Source: Fagopyrum homotropicum (Eukaryota > Streptophyta > Magnoliopsida > Caryophyllales > Polygonaceae). From it: a stretch of DNA of 64,000 bases. The first letter of the stretch is position 1. Each line of letters begins with the position of its first letter. Below, piece by piece: positions 1 through 11,633 of the stretch. The DNA lies in assembly GCA_033239125.1 (NCBI GenBank), contig BSWB01000006.1, positions 116,544,242 to 116,608,241 on the forward strand, written 5' to 3'. A program made the position numbers and the translations under genes. The notes under the pieces were generated by a model, which worked only from the letters and a program-made list of their open reading frames with translations, was not told the DNA's origin and made no database searches.

Positions 1-1397
1 TTTTGCAGCCTTGCTTTATGCCAACAATCACACTTCTTAGTCTCCTATTGCAATGAGCAAATGTCCAACCTTCATCACAAACTAGTCAACATAGGCAGCC
101 AAGAACAATTTTTCTTTCAAATTAGTTTTTTTTTTTTTGAAGTTTAGTGTATGCAATTAGAAAGATTATGCTTCTAGATACTTTTTGTTATATATTGTTT
201 CTTTAGATAGAATATGCCATATTGATTACAAACATATAACTTAGTCTTTACATCATCAAATTTAACTAATTCGAGAAGACTTTTATCGCATGATGTATTC
301 GTAAGTTGTGCAAATTCCTCGTGTTGTTTGGTCTACTAATTCTTTTAATTTATATTTTAGAGTATACTTTAAGAATTTTGATCTACACAAAAAATTTATA
401 TAGTATATTTGTGAATTTTACAAATAAAAAAATATATTAAAACAATATTTCATAATCAAGGTTGTTACAATGGTTGAAAAAGTGTCATTCGGGACCTGTT
501 TGATTTTTGATGGAGATTTTCATTTAGATTAATCTAGATGGAGATTGTTAATCTCCAACAATCTTGAAAAAAGAAGATTATTTTTGAAATTATTTTCACC
601 CATATAAATATTTTAATAATATAATTTATAATCTTCGTCCAACATCAAACACCTCACCAAAAATAAACTCTTCCATTTAATCTTAATGAATTTTCTATAA
701 TCTAAAACTAAATATGCCCTAATCTAATAGATTGATGAGTACTAGTTAGTAGCTACATGCCCTAATTAAAACTTTGTAATCAAGAAAGAGATGCCTTTAG
801 AAGAGTTTGGTGATGGAGCATAATACATGTACAATATAGTCAACCAAATATGCCAATTTGCTAATATTAATTGTAAGAGTGTAGAAGAATATTTCAGAAG
901 AACAAATGAAATTTTCTTTTAATCCCTTAGGTTTAATAATTTTCATTTGACAAGATTTCAAAAGGGCATTGTAGGCTTGTAGCGCCTAAATGCCATATTG
1001 CCCTTGAATATTCTTGTTCCTCTTACAAATTTACAGTATTAATGAATAATAATTATAAATATTACTTTTGTAAAAACATTTTCCTATTATTATTATTATA
1101 TCACCTATGTATTGTACAACTACATCTTTTATGTAATGAATAATAATTATAAATATTTTTTTTTAAACATTTACCTATTAGTATTATTATTATGATTATT
1201 ATTATGATTATTATTACAATTATTTACATACTATAGATTATCTATTGTTTAACTTATCTTGTAAACAATATTTTATTTTATAAATAATATTAGGAAAAAT
1301 TAATATCTATATTTGTATTAATGTAATACAGTTTGATAAAAATATGTTTACACAATAAAATTTTCTAATATTTTTAATAAGTTATTTTTATGATGAT
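1..1397. other. AT-rich spacer left of the nested stack
   Basis: No reading frame of note. It holds a MITE-like unit (491-720) and a tandem near-duplication of roughly 94 bp (about 1038-1200) made of ATTATT-rich sequence. It is the left flank of element A. The 5 bp before A (1393-1397, ATGAT) do not match the 5 bp after A's right LTR, so no target duplication supports the junction. Confidence 0.6.
491..720. mobile_element. MITE-like short inverted-repeat unit
   Basis: The left end GGGACCTGTTTGATTTTTGA and the reverse complement of the right end, AGGGCATATTTAGTTTTAGA, are an imperfect terminal inverted repeat of the GGGCCTGTTTGG style seen in plant Harbinger and hAT MITEs. The 230-bp interior is AT-rich and non-coding. 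No convincing target duplication was found, so the family is not assigned. Confidence 0.35.
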
Positions 1398-2073
1398 TGA
1401 TCGTTGAAGTTTTACTGAATGGTAACAACAACCTCCTCCACGAATATCACGGAATCGGATGTATCATATTCGGGTATTGAATTCTCGATGACCGTGTCTG
1501 ATTCGAATGATACTAATAATTAACTATTAAGTAAAAAGAAAGTTATAAGACAACAATGGTGGCAAGAAAAAGCAATAATAACCTTAATTGTATGATGGAA
1601 GCGATCTAAGGAAACAAGAATCTCACTGTAATGAATTAAGATATTATTACATATATATGACTCATGAACATTGATATATGAATTATTGCAGGTAACTATC
1701 TAAAATAACATTTGGTATAGACAAACAAAGACCGTATTTTCCAACTCGTGTAGCTCTCAATCCAACGACATGTATAGAAAAACCCATTAAAAACTTAGAA
1801 ATTCAGAAAAGATCAAGAACAACCTTCGCTTTTGGCTATTCAATTAGAAAAATATACAAAGAGCGGAACTTTCTACGATAATTAGAAATCATCGAAGCTT
1901 TGATAAGCTAGTACTCTCAAAACCAAGCTCTTTTCAATAAATACAATAAAATGTCATCGCGTGTGGCTCTTCGATTGTTTTATCTAAACTAGCTATAAAA
2001 CCACCTCTTTCGAAGGTAAATAAAAGATAGGAATGAAGTATTTTGAAAAGTAACAATATCACAATCTCAATTC

Positions 2074-2117
<44 letters not shown>

Positions 2118-2905
2118 GCAAACAATAAACTACATCATTATAAGGATCATCCAATCCTTAGATTAGGAGGGAGATTAGGCAGACATGATCACATATAAAT
2201 CAAAGACGATATATAAAATCAAGAAGACATAAACTCATAACTTTTTGGTTCCAGTTGGGTGGACCTTCAAATCTAACAACTACTTGACGGTTAGGGTAAG
2301 GAGAAATATGAGTAATGCCTAATTCAGGATGAAGCAACGTATCTAACCCTACGGTTGACTATGAATATAAAAGGGAAAATCTTGGAGTTTAAGTTTACAC
2401 AAAATATAAACATTCCAAAGTTAAAATCAGAAGATTTGATTTTCTTCTCTACGGCAGTCGAAACGGCCACCATACGGCCGTACGCAAGCCGTTCACATGT
2501 CATTTTGTCAGACCGCAATGGGCAGTTTGGGTTGGACTTTGAAACGGGCTTCGACGGAGTCTTCTGCAGCGATGATATCTTCGAAACAGCCACCATATAT
2601 ACGGTCAGGTAGGCCGTTTCATCTAGCCGTTTAGCTTCTTTATTGCTTTAAAACGTAGATCTTAACTTTAAGGTATATTCAAGGGACTTTGTGTTGGAGT
2701 TCCTTAGTCATGTAAAGTCTTCTCTTAACTCTGACTTCATGGAGGATGCATTTCTGGCACAATTGATACCTCAAATGCTTGAAACATAGAAAAATCAAGG
2801 TGGATACCGAAATACGGAAAGTGAACGCTTTCTATACAAATAGTGATATATGAGAGAACAAACGAGGTATAAAATGCATGAATATAAGGTCTAAAAAATG
2901 TTACA
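1398..2905 (-). repeat. 3' LTR of element A
   Basis: On the plus strand it runs TGATC...GTTACA, so in element sense it starts TGTAAC and ends GATCA. The first about 95 bp and last about 280 bp align with the right LTR; the middle, about 1498-2580, is missing there. It contains an (AT)n tract and a block (2450-2625) rich in GAAACGGCC and GGCCGTTTC half-sites. No gene: two short overlapping frames on opposite strands at 2324-2612 fall in this block and resemble nothing known. Confidence 0.6.
2078..2115. repeat. (AT)n microsatellite
   Basis: Uninterrupted alternating AT/TA run inside the A LTR. Confidence 0.95.
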
Positions 2906-2938
2906 TTTGAAATTCTCCAAATACCCCATACTTAAACC
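2906..2938 (-). other. Polypurine-tract region of element A
   Basis: In element sense the sequence reads AAGTATGGGGTATTTGGAGA followed by ATTTCAAA and the LTR. The AAGTATGGGGTATTT core is shared with the tracts of B (23560-23577) and C (33484-33500), which fixes the end of A's interior. In A, 13 extra bases separate the shared core from the LTR. Confidence 0.6.
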
Positions 2939-4060
2939 TTGCTCGTCCTTGAGTAAGATCATATCGTATGCATATCTGTAAAAACAAATGAGTACCTCAA
3001 CTAAGAGGAAAATATAACAACTCAAACCATGTCATCATAGCATCAATCATTGTAAGAGGATTAATTAAGAATCATATCCACCACCTATCAAGTGAAACTA
3101 AAATGCGAGATAAATATTATGAGGTCTTTGATAAAGGTGTAACGGGATATGGGACATGGAAAAGTGATGTTGGTAGGCCAAAAAGTATATCAAAATGGCA
3201 AATAATATCCGGGGTATCGAATCTTTATAACTCGAAACACCTTCAAAACATTGTCATTTAACACTTTTCTTCGTAATTTGTGCTTCTTGATTGCTCTTTC
3301 AGGAATAAGCTTTTCTTCACTTTTAAACCGATCACTATTTATTTGTTGTTGCATATTTGGTGGAAACTTTTTGTCATCTCCACAAAATATGAAAATATCT
3401 TCAATAATGACCATATGCATAAGAACTCGCGCATTTACTTCTTGAATTCACTTTCACACTTCAAGGGACCCCATACTTAATTTTTTTTCATTTTTTCCTT
3501 CTATCACAATCCCAAATAGGGTCAAATGAGGCTATGCACGACTGTCATAAATTTTTGAGGGGAACCAAATAAGGAAAAATAAAGGCAAGAAATGACTAAT
3601 AGAAAGGGAAAATATGTAAAGGTGAAAAATGTCACATAAGCTTATCAAAGAGGGGCATCAATCATTTAAATATCATAACATATAAAATCAATTGAGCATG
3701 TAGTTTGAAAAGAGAGTCAATCACAAGTTTTAAAAGAAATTAAACACGCTGGAGATCTCACAAAAATAAGAAAGAAAGGACACATGAAAATGCAAGTCCC
3801 TAAGCTAGAGCGCTTACAAGGGTTATGTTTGGGTAAGCTAATCATCAATAACCATCCAGTAACTGATGTGCATAAACAATAGCAAGAAGTAGTAATCAAA
3901 AGCATCGTTGGTAAGTCAAGTGTAATAACATAACATATTTCAATTTATGGAAGTAAGAATGATGAGAATCGACTCAATCTACGCAAAATGCAATATTTTT
4001 GTGGTTTTGTGTTTATGAATGCATGCCGAAAGATAAAAGACTTAAAAAAGGGAAAAGGCA
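2939..4060 (-). other. Non-coding 3' interior of element A
   Basis: No protein similarity recognised. It begins with a decayed copy of the ACTC/GAGC hairpin that precedes the polypurine tract in B and C. It ends at the trinucleotide repeats marking the 3' end of the inserted non-LTR element. Confidence 0.5.
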
Positions 4061-4115
4061 TAATAATAATAATAATTATTATTATTATTATTAGAAGAAG
4101 AAGAAGAAGAAGAAA
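4061..4115. repeat. Compound (AAT)n(ATT)n(GAA)n repeat
   Basis: Trinucleotide repeats at the 3' end of the non-LTR element. They may be its tail or the pre-existing target in element A. Confidence 0.9.
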
Positions 4116-4134
4116 AGTAAAGTATTACAAGAAG

Positions 4135-7100
4135 TTAGTTGGGAGCCTCGTAACAAATTGAGTCCCAACACCCTTTTGGATGGTAAACCCAACGGAATAG
4201 AAAATCATTGTTAGACCCACCGATGTCATGACTCTTAGCAACCATTTTGACGCGTTTCAAAAAGCCAATAGCATCTTTACCAAGCTCCCCAAAGGTAGAG
4301 AACGCAAAAGCCATGAAGTTATAACCTTTAGCAGCACAGATGTCTCCATATTTCTTCCTTTTCCGGTCCGTAGCTTGGGTGATCGCTTTTCCGGGCACAA
4401 AAGAGCCATTAGCGATAAATGTGAAAGGTGAGGCACCCACCACATCGATACAAGTGTCTCTACCCTTGTCCCAACCGTAGACCAATAAATCCCCTGGTCT
4501 CAACTCCACACCATCAGTGCTAACCATGCTTGTATGAGCTTCTTTTTGAACCTTGATACCGGTCTCATAGCAAATGTCAGCTAGAACATCACGAACCAGG
4601 TTATGTCTATGTTTGATCCTAAGGTCCCGCCTACAGTGGAGAACATGATCCCCAAATGGGTCCATCCCGTCAGTACAACTAGGACAGGTGGGGAACCCTT
4701 CAAACATGGAATAGAGAGACAATACTGGAGGACAACACGGAACTGTCTAGGAGGCATGGTCTGAGCAAGGCCCTCGATGGGGGCGGACAAAAGGAAATCT
4801 TGAGAACGTTCACTCACAACCTACAAGATATGAACATGTCTAGGAGTTGGGTGAAGCGTGTCCACCAAATTGCCATCGATGAATCTGAAATATCGATCCG
4901 CCAAAACAAACATATATATTATGGGGCGGGGGATATAAACAAGTCATCGATGCTAGAACCAATGCAGGTAACAAACCTATCAGTGGAATGAGCGAGAACA
5001 CTGTCAAAACGAAAGGCGGATGAGCACGATCCCCAGAACAAACCTCAAACGACTGCTCCCTATCAACAACCCTACTCAAGATGGAGGACTGAAGCTTATG
5101 TGATTGGAGACAAGAGGCAATGAAGGCAAAATGGCTAATGTCGTGCGCAGAAAAAATACCGAAGCCCCCGAGCTTAAGGGGAAGAGTAGCTTGACGCCAC
5201 TGCCAAGGACCAAACCCCGGACCACCCGACATAACAATGTGTTCGAGGGAAGTACGGAGTTCTTCATCAAAACAACTAATGGCCCCGATGAGAGCATGAG
5301 GAGGGCATGTACGGAGAGCGAACTGAAGTCTAGAGACCCCAATACAATTTTCTCAAAAGAAGTAGTTCGCATTGGGGATCCTCAAGCTTGCTGACAGCCT
5401 TCAAAATCTCAATCGTTTTGTCAACCCGTCTCATCACCAACTCATTGCAAAAAGAAACATTAATACTAGCCGGTCCTCCAAGGAGTTTAACTCCCAATTT
5501 AGGTCTAGATATGTCAAAAGGGAAACAACCTACAACTCTACTCCTGGGATCCTCATAGGGCCAGAATAACTCAGTCTTATGGATATTGATGAAAAGGCCG
5601 AGATCCGGACCATCCATCCTAATAACCTCGAAGGTCTTGGCCACCTCCAAAGTGTCACCAACTAACGTACCATCGTCCAAGTACCAAGCATTAAGATCAA
5701 GCTTGCATGAATTGTGAATTCTGGAGACCAAAAGGTGGAGGACCAGAGCGAAAAGTAGTGGTCCGAGGGAGTCCCCTTGCCGACCCCTTGGCAAGAGCGT
5801 AAGGTCAAGTCACGCCAGTATAACCGAGCAGGCTGAGCATAACAAAATTCAACCCAGTGAGCGATAAAAGGGAAATGAGCACGCACTTCCCGAACAAGAG
5901 CACTTCTATCTACAAGGTTGAAAGCATTAGAAAATTCAACCGAAAGAAGAGACTTACTGCTATCAGAGCCTTTTTCCACAAGAAGTCTATTAACCGAGTG
6001 GAGGATAGCTTCACCCCCTCCGGAAACACCGACGCCAAACTAATGAGTCTCCAAATAACCGCTAAGAGGCTTGACTACAAAAGAAGCCGCAGATTTAGAG
6101 ACGAGCCTCCTCCAAATAGAGCCCACAACAATAGGACGAATACCTCCCCCTGTCTTTACCAAAGGAGTGAGAGGAGCGTTGGCGACGAATTTGGCGAGCG
6201 AACGGGGGCAAGAGCCTAAAAGGAAGAGGTTAAAAACCCCGGTAATAGCAACTAACAACTCCTCAGCAATACTTGTAGCAGCTCCGCTAAGGATCTCAAC
6301 CAAAGGTTGGGCTCGGAGTCCGTCCTTACCACATGAGTACCTTTGGGAAAGGTCTTAATCCGATTAAGGACCGTTTCCTTACTCATTGACAAAGCAGGTT
6401 CCGATGGGGCCGACGGAACAACCGGAGGGGGGCAAACGGGATGCTTGACGACCAAGTCAGAAATAGTACGGTCACCGAACGGAGCAACCCCTGAGGAAGT
6501 GAGGACCCTAATGGCCGCCCCGTAGTGCCCATCACCCATCTTGCGCTTGAATTGGACCAAATTAGACTCAAACAGGGAAAGAACTTTCTTATTCTTATCA
6601 GGGGCAGGAGGGGGGGGGGGGTGAGAGAGATAATATCGAGAAGAAGGGCTTGCATCCCTCTTGGTTCCTTCCACTTGGCCAGAGCAGACGCCATGAGCGC
6701 AAACTAAACCGCCTTCCTTGAAGCGGACGTATTGAAAGAGTAGGAGGAATACACCCAAGTGTTGAGGACACACACAGGGAGGATGAGCAACTGAACCTAG
6801 AAAGCGACATTCGACGGCTGTGCTAGCACCTTATTGAGAGCGTCAAGAAAGAACCTCCCAAACCCCAAACGAAGCTTGAAAGGGATACTCTTAGGAGTAA
6901 CAAACCGCTGATCCAGAAAACGCTCAAGCAAAACAACATCAAATAAAAAATCAGAAGACAAGTCCGAGCGCCCACCTTGGGGAGCAAGAAGTTCCGAAAG
7001 TCCAGCATCATTAGAAACCGAAGGACCGGACGGCCTCGGGATCCCGAAAATGAAAAAATGCTCATCATGACATCCACTATCAGGTCCAGCAACAAGCAAG

Positions 7101-7370
7101 TCAACCCACCATGTTTGCAAGCCATTTTGGACGTGTGGTTGCGTAAACACGAACCACATAACCACCGGCCAAGCCGCTCGAGGTTAGATGCAAGAAGGTC
7201 ATAGACAAACGTGTTAGAAGAGATAATGTCTTTGTATTTCCCGACAGCCTCTGGAGAACAAAAATGGCGAGAGAGGTGATCAACAAAATACTTCGGTATA
7301 AGACCAGAGTTGGCCGGAAATCATCCCTATAACCTTCACCACCTTTGAAGGGACAATGAAAGCGCTCCAC
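4135..7370 (-). pseudogene. Reverse transcriptase with C-terminal CCHC and restriction-like endonuclease-like domain
   Basis: Would copy the element's RNA at a nicked target. Frames are broken, but pieces follow in order. About 7370-6797 has spaced Cys/His (HFCSPEAV, CGSCLRNH). 6773-6040 has VLTSSGVAPF and the RT block GGGIRPIVVGSIWRRLVSK. 5979-5662 has VEFSNAFNLVDRSAL. 5794-5330 carries the catalytic AWYLDDGT (YLDD at 5672-5683) and GVKLLGGPASINV. 5232-4840 is a linker. 4722-4135 has a CCHC finger (C-x2-C-x9-H-x3-C, about 4633-4686), then KHRHNLVRDVL, RPGDLLVYGW and CIDVVGASPF. That last layout resembles the zinc finger plus PD-(D/E)XK nuclease of R2-type elements (known family feature); assignment to a named clade is inference. 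At least four frameshifts make it non-functional. Confidence 0.65.
6610..6621. repeat. Poly-G run of 12
   Basis: Uninterrupted G run inside the non-LTR element relic. In element sense it is poly-C encoding a proline stretch, and it is a likely slippage point for one of the frame breaks. Confidence 0.9.
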
Positions 7371-8038
7371 TACTTATGGGAGCGACATGAACGCTGAGCA
7401 ACAATAACAAACCAAGACACTGGAAAACTGAGCAAAAGCAACCTGGAACACACACAAACGCCAAGACACTGTTCTTGAGCAAACCAATAAACCACCACAC
7501 TACGAAACGCGAAATCAAGAAGAAAGAAGACAAAGAGGGGCGAATGAACTGATAAAAACAACAACTGAAAGAAGCAAAAATAGACAACAAAACAAAGAAG
7601 GGTCCAGCCAGGTGAGACCAAGAACTGAACAACAACATACCGGAACCTGCAAGACCTAAGCATCAACCATCAACGGTCCCTGACAAACCGCCGACGAACA
7701 TACGAGCCTGCGAGGGACAGGCAAACCCTAACGGTGCAAATGAACGCACCAGTGAAGGATCAAAACCAAGCAAACAACACATATACTTGAGAAGGGCATC
7801 AGGACAGAGAAAACGCATGGCCTAGCACGAGCCGGCCGCCGACAGAAGCACGAGAAACTGACGGGAGATGAAACGACACCATAGAAGAGGGAAGAGGAAG
7901 ACACGGTTGACCATCCCTAGGTAGACCATCGAACGACGCCGGGAAAGAGAGGCCGGACGAGCGGAGGAGAAGGTATACCGAAGTCACCAGACCATGCTGG
8001 CCGGAGGAAGCCAAGCGGACCGCCGGAAATCGCCGGAG

Positions 8039-8100
<62 letters not shown>
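8039..8100. repeat. (AAT)n microsatellite
   Basis: About 20 perfect AAT units at the 5' side of the minus-strand non-LTR element, and a possible target site. Minus-strand frames across it give poly-Tyr, poly-Leu or poly-Ile runs and are not genes. Confidence 0.95.
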
Positions 8101-9395
8101 TGTGACATAAAAAGAGAAGCATGAAATGCGAACGTGAGTAAAGCAACCCATACTTAAACCACACATTGTCCTCAATGTGAAAAAACAAGAAAAAAGAAGA
8201 AAATACTCACAATGCAATGCATATGGTGGTAAAGGAGAGAAGGTGGTAGATGGTGAAATGTTTTGGAGCCTTTTATAAGCCCACTTCTTGTAACATTCAA
8301 GTCTTCGAATATCCCTACATAGAATATAACCATTCGTCATCTTAATAAATGAGGAAAACAAAAGCAAAAAAATGGAAGAAAATGGAAATTCAAAACTCAT
8401 GGGTTATCTCCCATGTAGCGATTGTTGTTGTCATTAGCTTGACCCATGTGGATTACTCCATGGGGATTCCTTCACCACCACGGATGAAGGTGTATGCAAG
8501 GTGGGCGCCAGCGGAGTGTGGGAAGTGAGCGGGGACGAAGAGAAGACTCTTGTAACGCCGGGTGTGTGTGGATCGTTGTTCTTGAGGTGAAGGTGAAAGG
8601 GGGCATATGTTGTTGACTGATGGGGTATAAGGGGAGAAGGTTTCATGGCTGGAGTGAATGTTGTAGGAAGGAGGTGATGATGGAGGTGAGGAAGGGTGGA
8701 GATTTATTGTATTATTGTTGCTTCACTAGAGTGTAACATACGAAATTTTGGAATTTGGCTTCTGGGGTGGTGAAACGGGTTGTGAACGGTCATGAAATGG
8801 CTTAGATGGTTGTTCAATGGCTATTTGATGACCGTCTGACATTGAATTTTTGGAAATACTACTTTGAACGGCTTGTTGAGCGGCCATGTTCGCAGTTAGC
8901 TTGCCCGTATGAGGCCATTTGGTGGCCGCCTGGTAGCCGTTCAAATTTAAATCTTGGCTATGGCTTTCGAATTATTTTCGAAAAAAACTTGGAGGAAGAT
9001 GAAACGGTTTGTGAAAGGTCATGAAAAATTTTTGCTTGGCCGTTTTGTGGCCATTTTCTGACCGTTTCTACTTGCGACTTTTTCAATTAGTTCAACTGAA
9101 AATTTTAAATTCATCCATTTTCCACCTTTTGTAGGGATGAATTCCTGACCATCTAGCTTCTTAATAGCATCTTCTAGGGTAATATCCATGTGTTCCAAGT
9201 GGTCATTAAGTTCTTAGCGGGTGTCTTCTACAAGATCTTTCACAGTTTCTTTGAGCTTGTGAATTGTAGTTCTCATGTCGTTATGTCCTTTGAGCACCTC
9301 TCTCAACGTCAATTCCATAGCAGTAACTTGTGGGGTTTTCTGCAAGGCAAAACATCTAAAGAGGGGTTGTATTCAATGATCATACACTAATGGTG
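8101..9395 (-). other. Element A region downstream of protease, no pol
   Basis: This occupies the place where reverse transcriptase and integrase should be, yet no pol similarity is visible. It contains the conserved hairpin CACATTG..CAATGTG (8162-8179) and, at 8755-9065, an array of GAAACGG, GGCCGTTTTGTGGCC and TGACCGTTT half-sites like those in A's LTR. A short minus-strand frame (about 9318-9127) starts MELTLREVLKGHNDM, looks like a Lys/Glu-rich coiled coil and has one internal TAA. Confidence 0.45.
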
Positions 9396-11180
9396 TTAGT
9401 TATAGCACAAATCATCATCAAGCAAGGAACGTTTAGGAAGATTAGGAAGAGTAAACTTCATTGTTGCTTCATCCAAACGAAAGATAATGAATCCTTCTCG
9501 AATGTCTATGGGAGCTCCAACTGTAGCAAGAAAGGGGCATCCGACAGTCACATGGACGTTGTTACCTGCATCAACATCAATAACCACAAAATTTACAAGC
9601 ATCTTGTGCTTGTCAATTCTTACAACAATGTTCTCAAGTATGCTAGCACGTCTTATGACAGACTTTTCGGCCAAGGTCAAGGTGAATTTCACCGGTGATA
9701 GTTCTCCTAGTTCAAATGGTTTACACATTTGAAGTGAGGTATCACTCACACTAGGTGTTAAATCACATAAACAAGTGTGCTTTCTTCTACCGAAGGTTAA
9801 TGGGATGCAAACGCTTCCAAGATCTCCTTTCTTGGGCGACATCTTTGTCCTAAGCATGGTGTTGCACTCTTCGTGATATCAATTGAATCTTCATAATTGC
9901 GGAGCTTACAATCTGATAGCAATTCCTTCATAAAATTTGAGTACTTAGGTATTTGTTTCAATGCCCCAACAAGTCGAATATCCAAGTTAAGCTTTTTCAT
10001 GCGCTCCAGAAATTTTTCAAAATCTCCATCTATCTTCTTCCTATTATGAGCTTGACGAAAAGGAAGGGGATGTCTACATTGTTTAGGAGGTGTAGTAACA
10101 ATTACCTCTTCGGGAGCAACTTTCACCTCAATTGTTCTCTTCGTAGTCATCTCAGTGGCTACGGGATCAGTAGTTTATTTTCTGCTTCTTAGCGTGATGA
10201 CACAAACTCCTCTAAAATTTGATTACGTGGTTGTAGGGAGTTTTTCTTGAGCCTTCTTGAGTTATTGGCTGAGTTGGACAACTTGAGCCTCCAACATCTT
10301 ACGTCTTATGCCAAACACTTAAACAGTGGTTTCCATCTTGTTGAATTTTTCTTCTATACTCATGATCGAGTTCTTGATGTCTCCTATAGATCCAGCGAGT
10401 GCTTGCCGTCCATTAACGAGCCTCTCCAAAATTTTATCTTGTACGGTTGGTGTTCTATCTTGTGCATGAGTTTGTGCTTGATCAAGAAATGAGATCTTTG
10501 GACAATAAATTTATCCTAGGGAATTGTGGGAAATTCCTTTGTTGGGAAGGTCTTACATAGGTGTTGTCCCTTTGATATTCTCTTTGATTTCCTATATAGT
10601 TGACTTTTTCCATGGCCTCAAAAATATATCATGTGGTAATTGAAGGCTGAATAATCCTCTATCTCATGACATGTGCCCTTGTGAATCATAATTTTTGTGT
10701 CCGTCAAATTCCTAGTAGCGTCATTTAGTCCATTGTAAAAATATTTCAGAACTGCTCCCTTCTCGAATCCATGGTGAGGGCATGAATACAATAACTCATT
10801 TAATCTTTCACATGCGGAATGGATGTACTCTCTATCTTTCATGTCAAAGTGAGAAATCTTCTCCCCAATCTCAATAATTTTGTGGGGAGGAAAATACTTG
10901 TTTAGGAAAACCATTGTTAATATCTCTCGAGTAGCAAAAGTACCTGAAGGGTGATTTTGCAGTAGCTTGTAGTATTTCCTATCAAAGAAAAATTGAATGC
11001 CCGCATTATCAAGGCATCAAGAGTAATGTTCTCATAATTCAAAGTATTCATGATATTCTCAAAATTTCGTACATGTTGATGTGGGTTCTCGTTCAGCATT
11101 CCTGAGAATTAATCATTTTAGATAAGCCTTGAGGTTGAAGTCTTGAACTCAAAGTGCAGGGAGCACAAAAGCATGGTGTG
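9396..11180 (-). pseudogene. Element A gag-protease, decayed, main part
   Basis: Gag would form the particle and the aspartic protease would process it. From 11099 down it reads MLNENPHQHVRNFENIM, matching the GESPHQHLMNYEILM block of C's gag. From 10914 it reads FLNKYFPPHKIIEIGEKI and FYNGLNDATRN, matching FPPSKTTE..GKI and YFKGLDEDSQ. From 10150 there is a gag C-terminus (RKKIDGDFEKFLERMKKLNLDI) and from 9857 a protease tail with VTVGCPFLATVGAP in place of the ILGRPFLAT of B. The DLGAS active-site box found in B is not recognisable. Stops and frameshifts separate the pieces. Upstream it is cut by C at 11181; the gag N-terminus lies at 35332-35559. Confidence 0.65.
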
Positions 11181-11185
11181 ACACT
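11181..11185. repeat. Left target-site duplication of C (ACACT)
   Basis: ACACT precedes the 5' LTR; ACACC at 35327-35331 follows the 3' LTR. Four of five bases match, as expected for an older insertion. Confidence 0.6.
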
Positions 11186-11625
11186 TGATAACACGATTTA
11201 TGACGTTAGTTTAGGCATCCATTTAGATAGTTTTTTCCGCTATTCATGCATAGTTTGACATTAGTTCATGATGTTTACGTTTGATTCATGCATATTGTCG
11301 AGATAGACGTCTACACGAATTATTGTCGGTTTTGTAGGTATTTTGGGGAGCTTTTGGAGCTTAATCGATACATTCGAGGATCATTCCTTGTGATGACACA
11401 CTTCTGGACTCAGTAAGAAGCAAGTTAGGAGCTAAGGAGAACACATAAGACCTAGTTGGTGCATGCCTTGCACCAACTCATGGCTTAACGATCAAAGGAG
11501 AGCTGTTTGAGCAAAACCACGGTCCAGACCCAGATTCCACGCCTGTGGTTCTGACCGTGATTCTCTCTGGACAGTTGTGACAGCTATCTCACGATCTCCA
11601 TAACCGACTCTTGACCTTGATGGAG

Positions 11626-11633
11626 GATATAAG
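11626..11633 (+). promoter_or_regulatory. Likely TATA box of the C 5' LTR
   Basis: GATATAAG lies about 65 bp downstream of palindrome cluster 1. B has TTATAAAAG and D has TATATAAA downstream of their own cluster 1, so the position is shared. Transcription start not determined. Confidence 0.5.

Larger units (their letters stand above)
4061..8100 (-). mobile_element. Non-LTR retroelement with CCHC/nuclease-like C-terminus, degenerate
   Basis: A minus-strand reverse-transcriptase relic is bounded on one side by (AAT/ATT)n then (GAA)n at 4061-4115 and on the other by a long (AAT)n run at 8039-8100. It lies inside the 3' region of element A, whose sequence resumes at 8101 with the conserved CACATTG hairpin. 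The simple repeats blur the target duplication, so ends are approximate. Coding order on the minus strand is Cys/His-rich N-terminus, conserved N-terminal region, reverse transcriptase, then CCHC plus nuclease-like domain. No apurinic-type endonuclease was seen. Confidence 0.6.

Noticed and set aside
4228..6810. Numerous plus-strand frames opposite the non-LTR reverse transcriptase
   Set aside because: They are shadows of the minus-strand RT relic, which carries the recognisable motifs.
7799..8400. Minus-strand frames with long poly-Tyr, poly-Leu or poly-Ile
   Set aside because: They are translations of the (AAT)n microsatellite in three frames.
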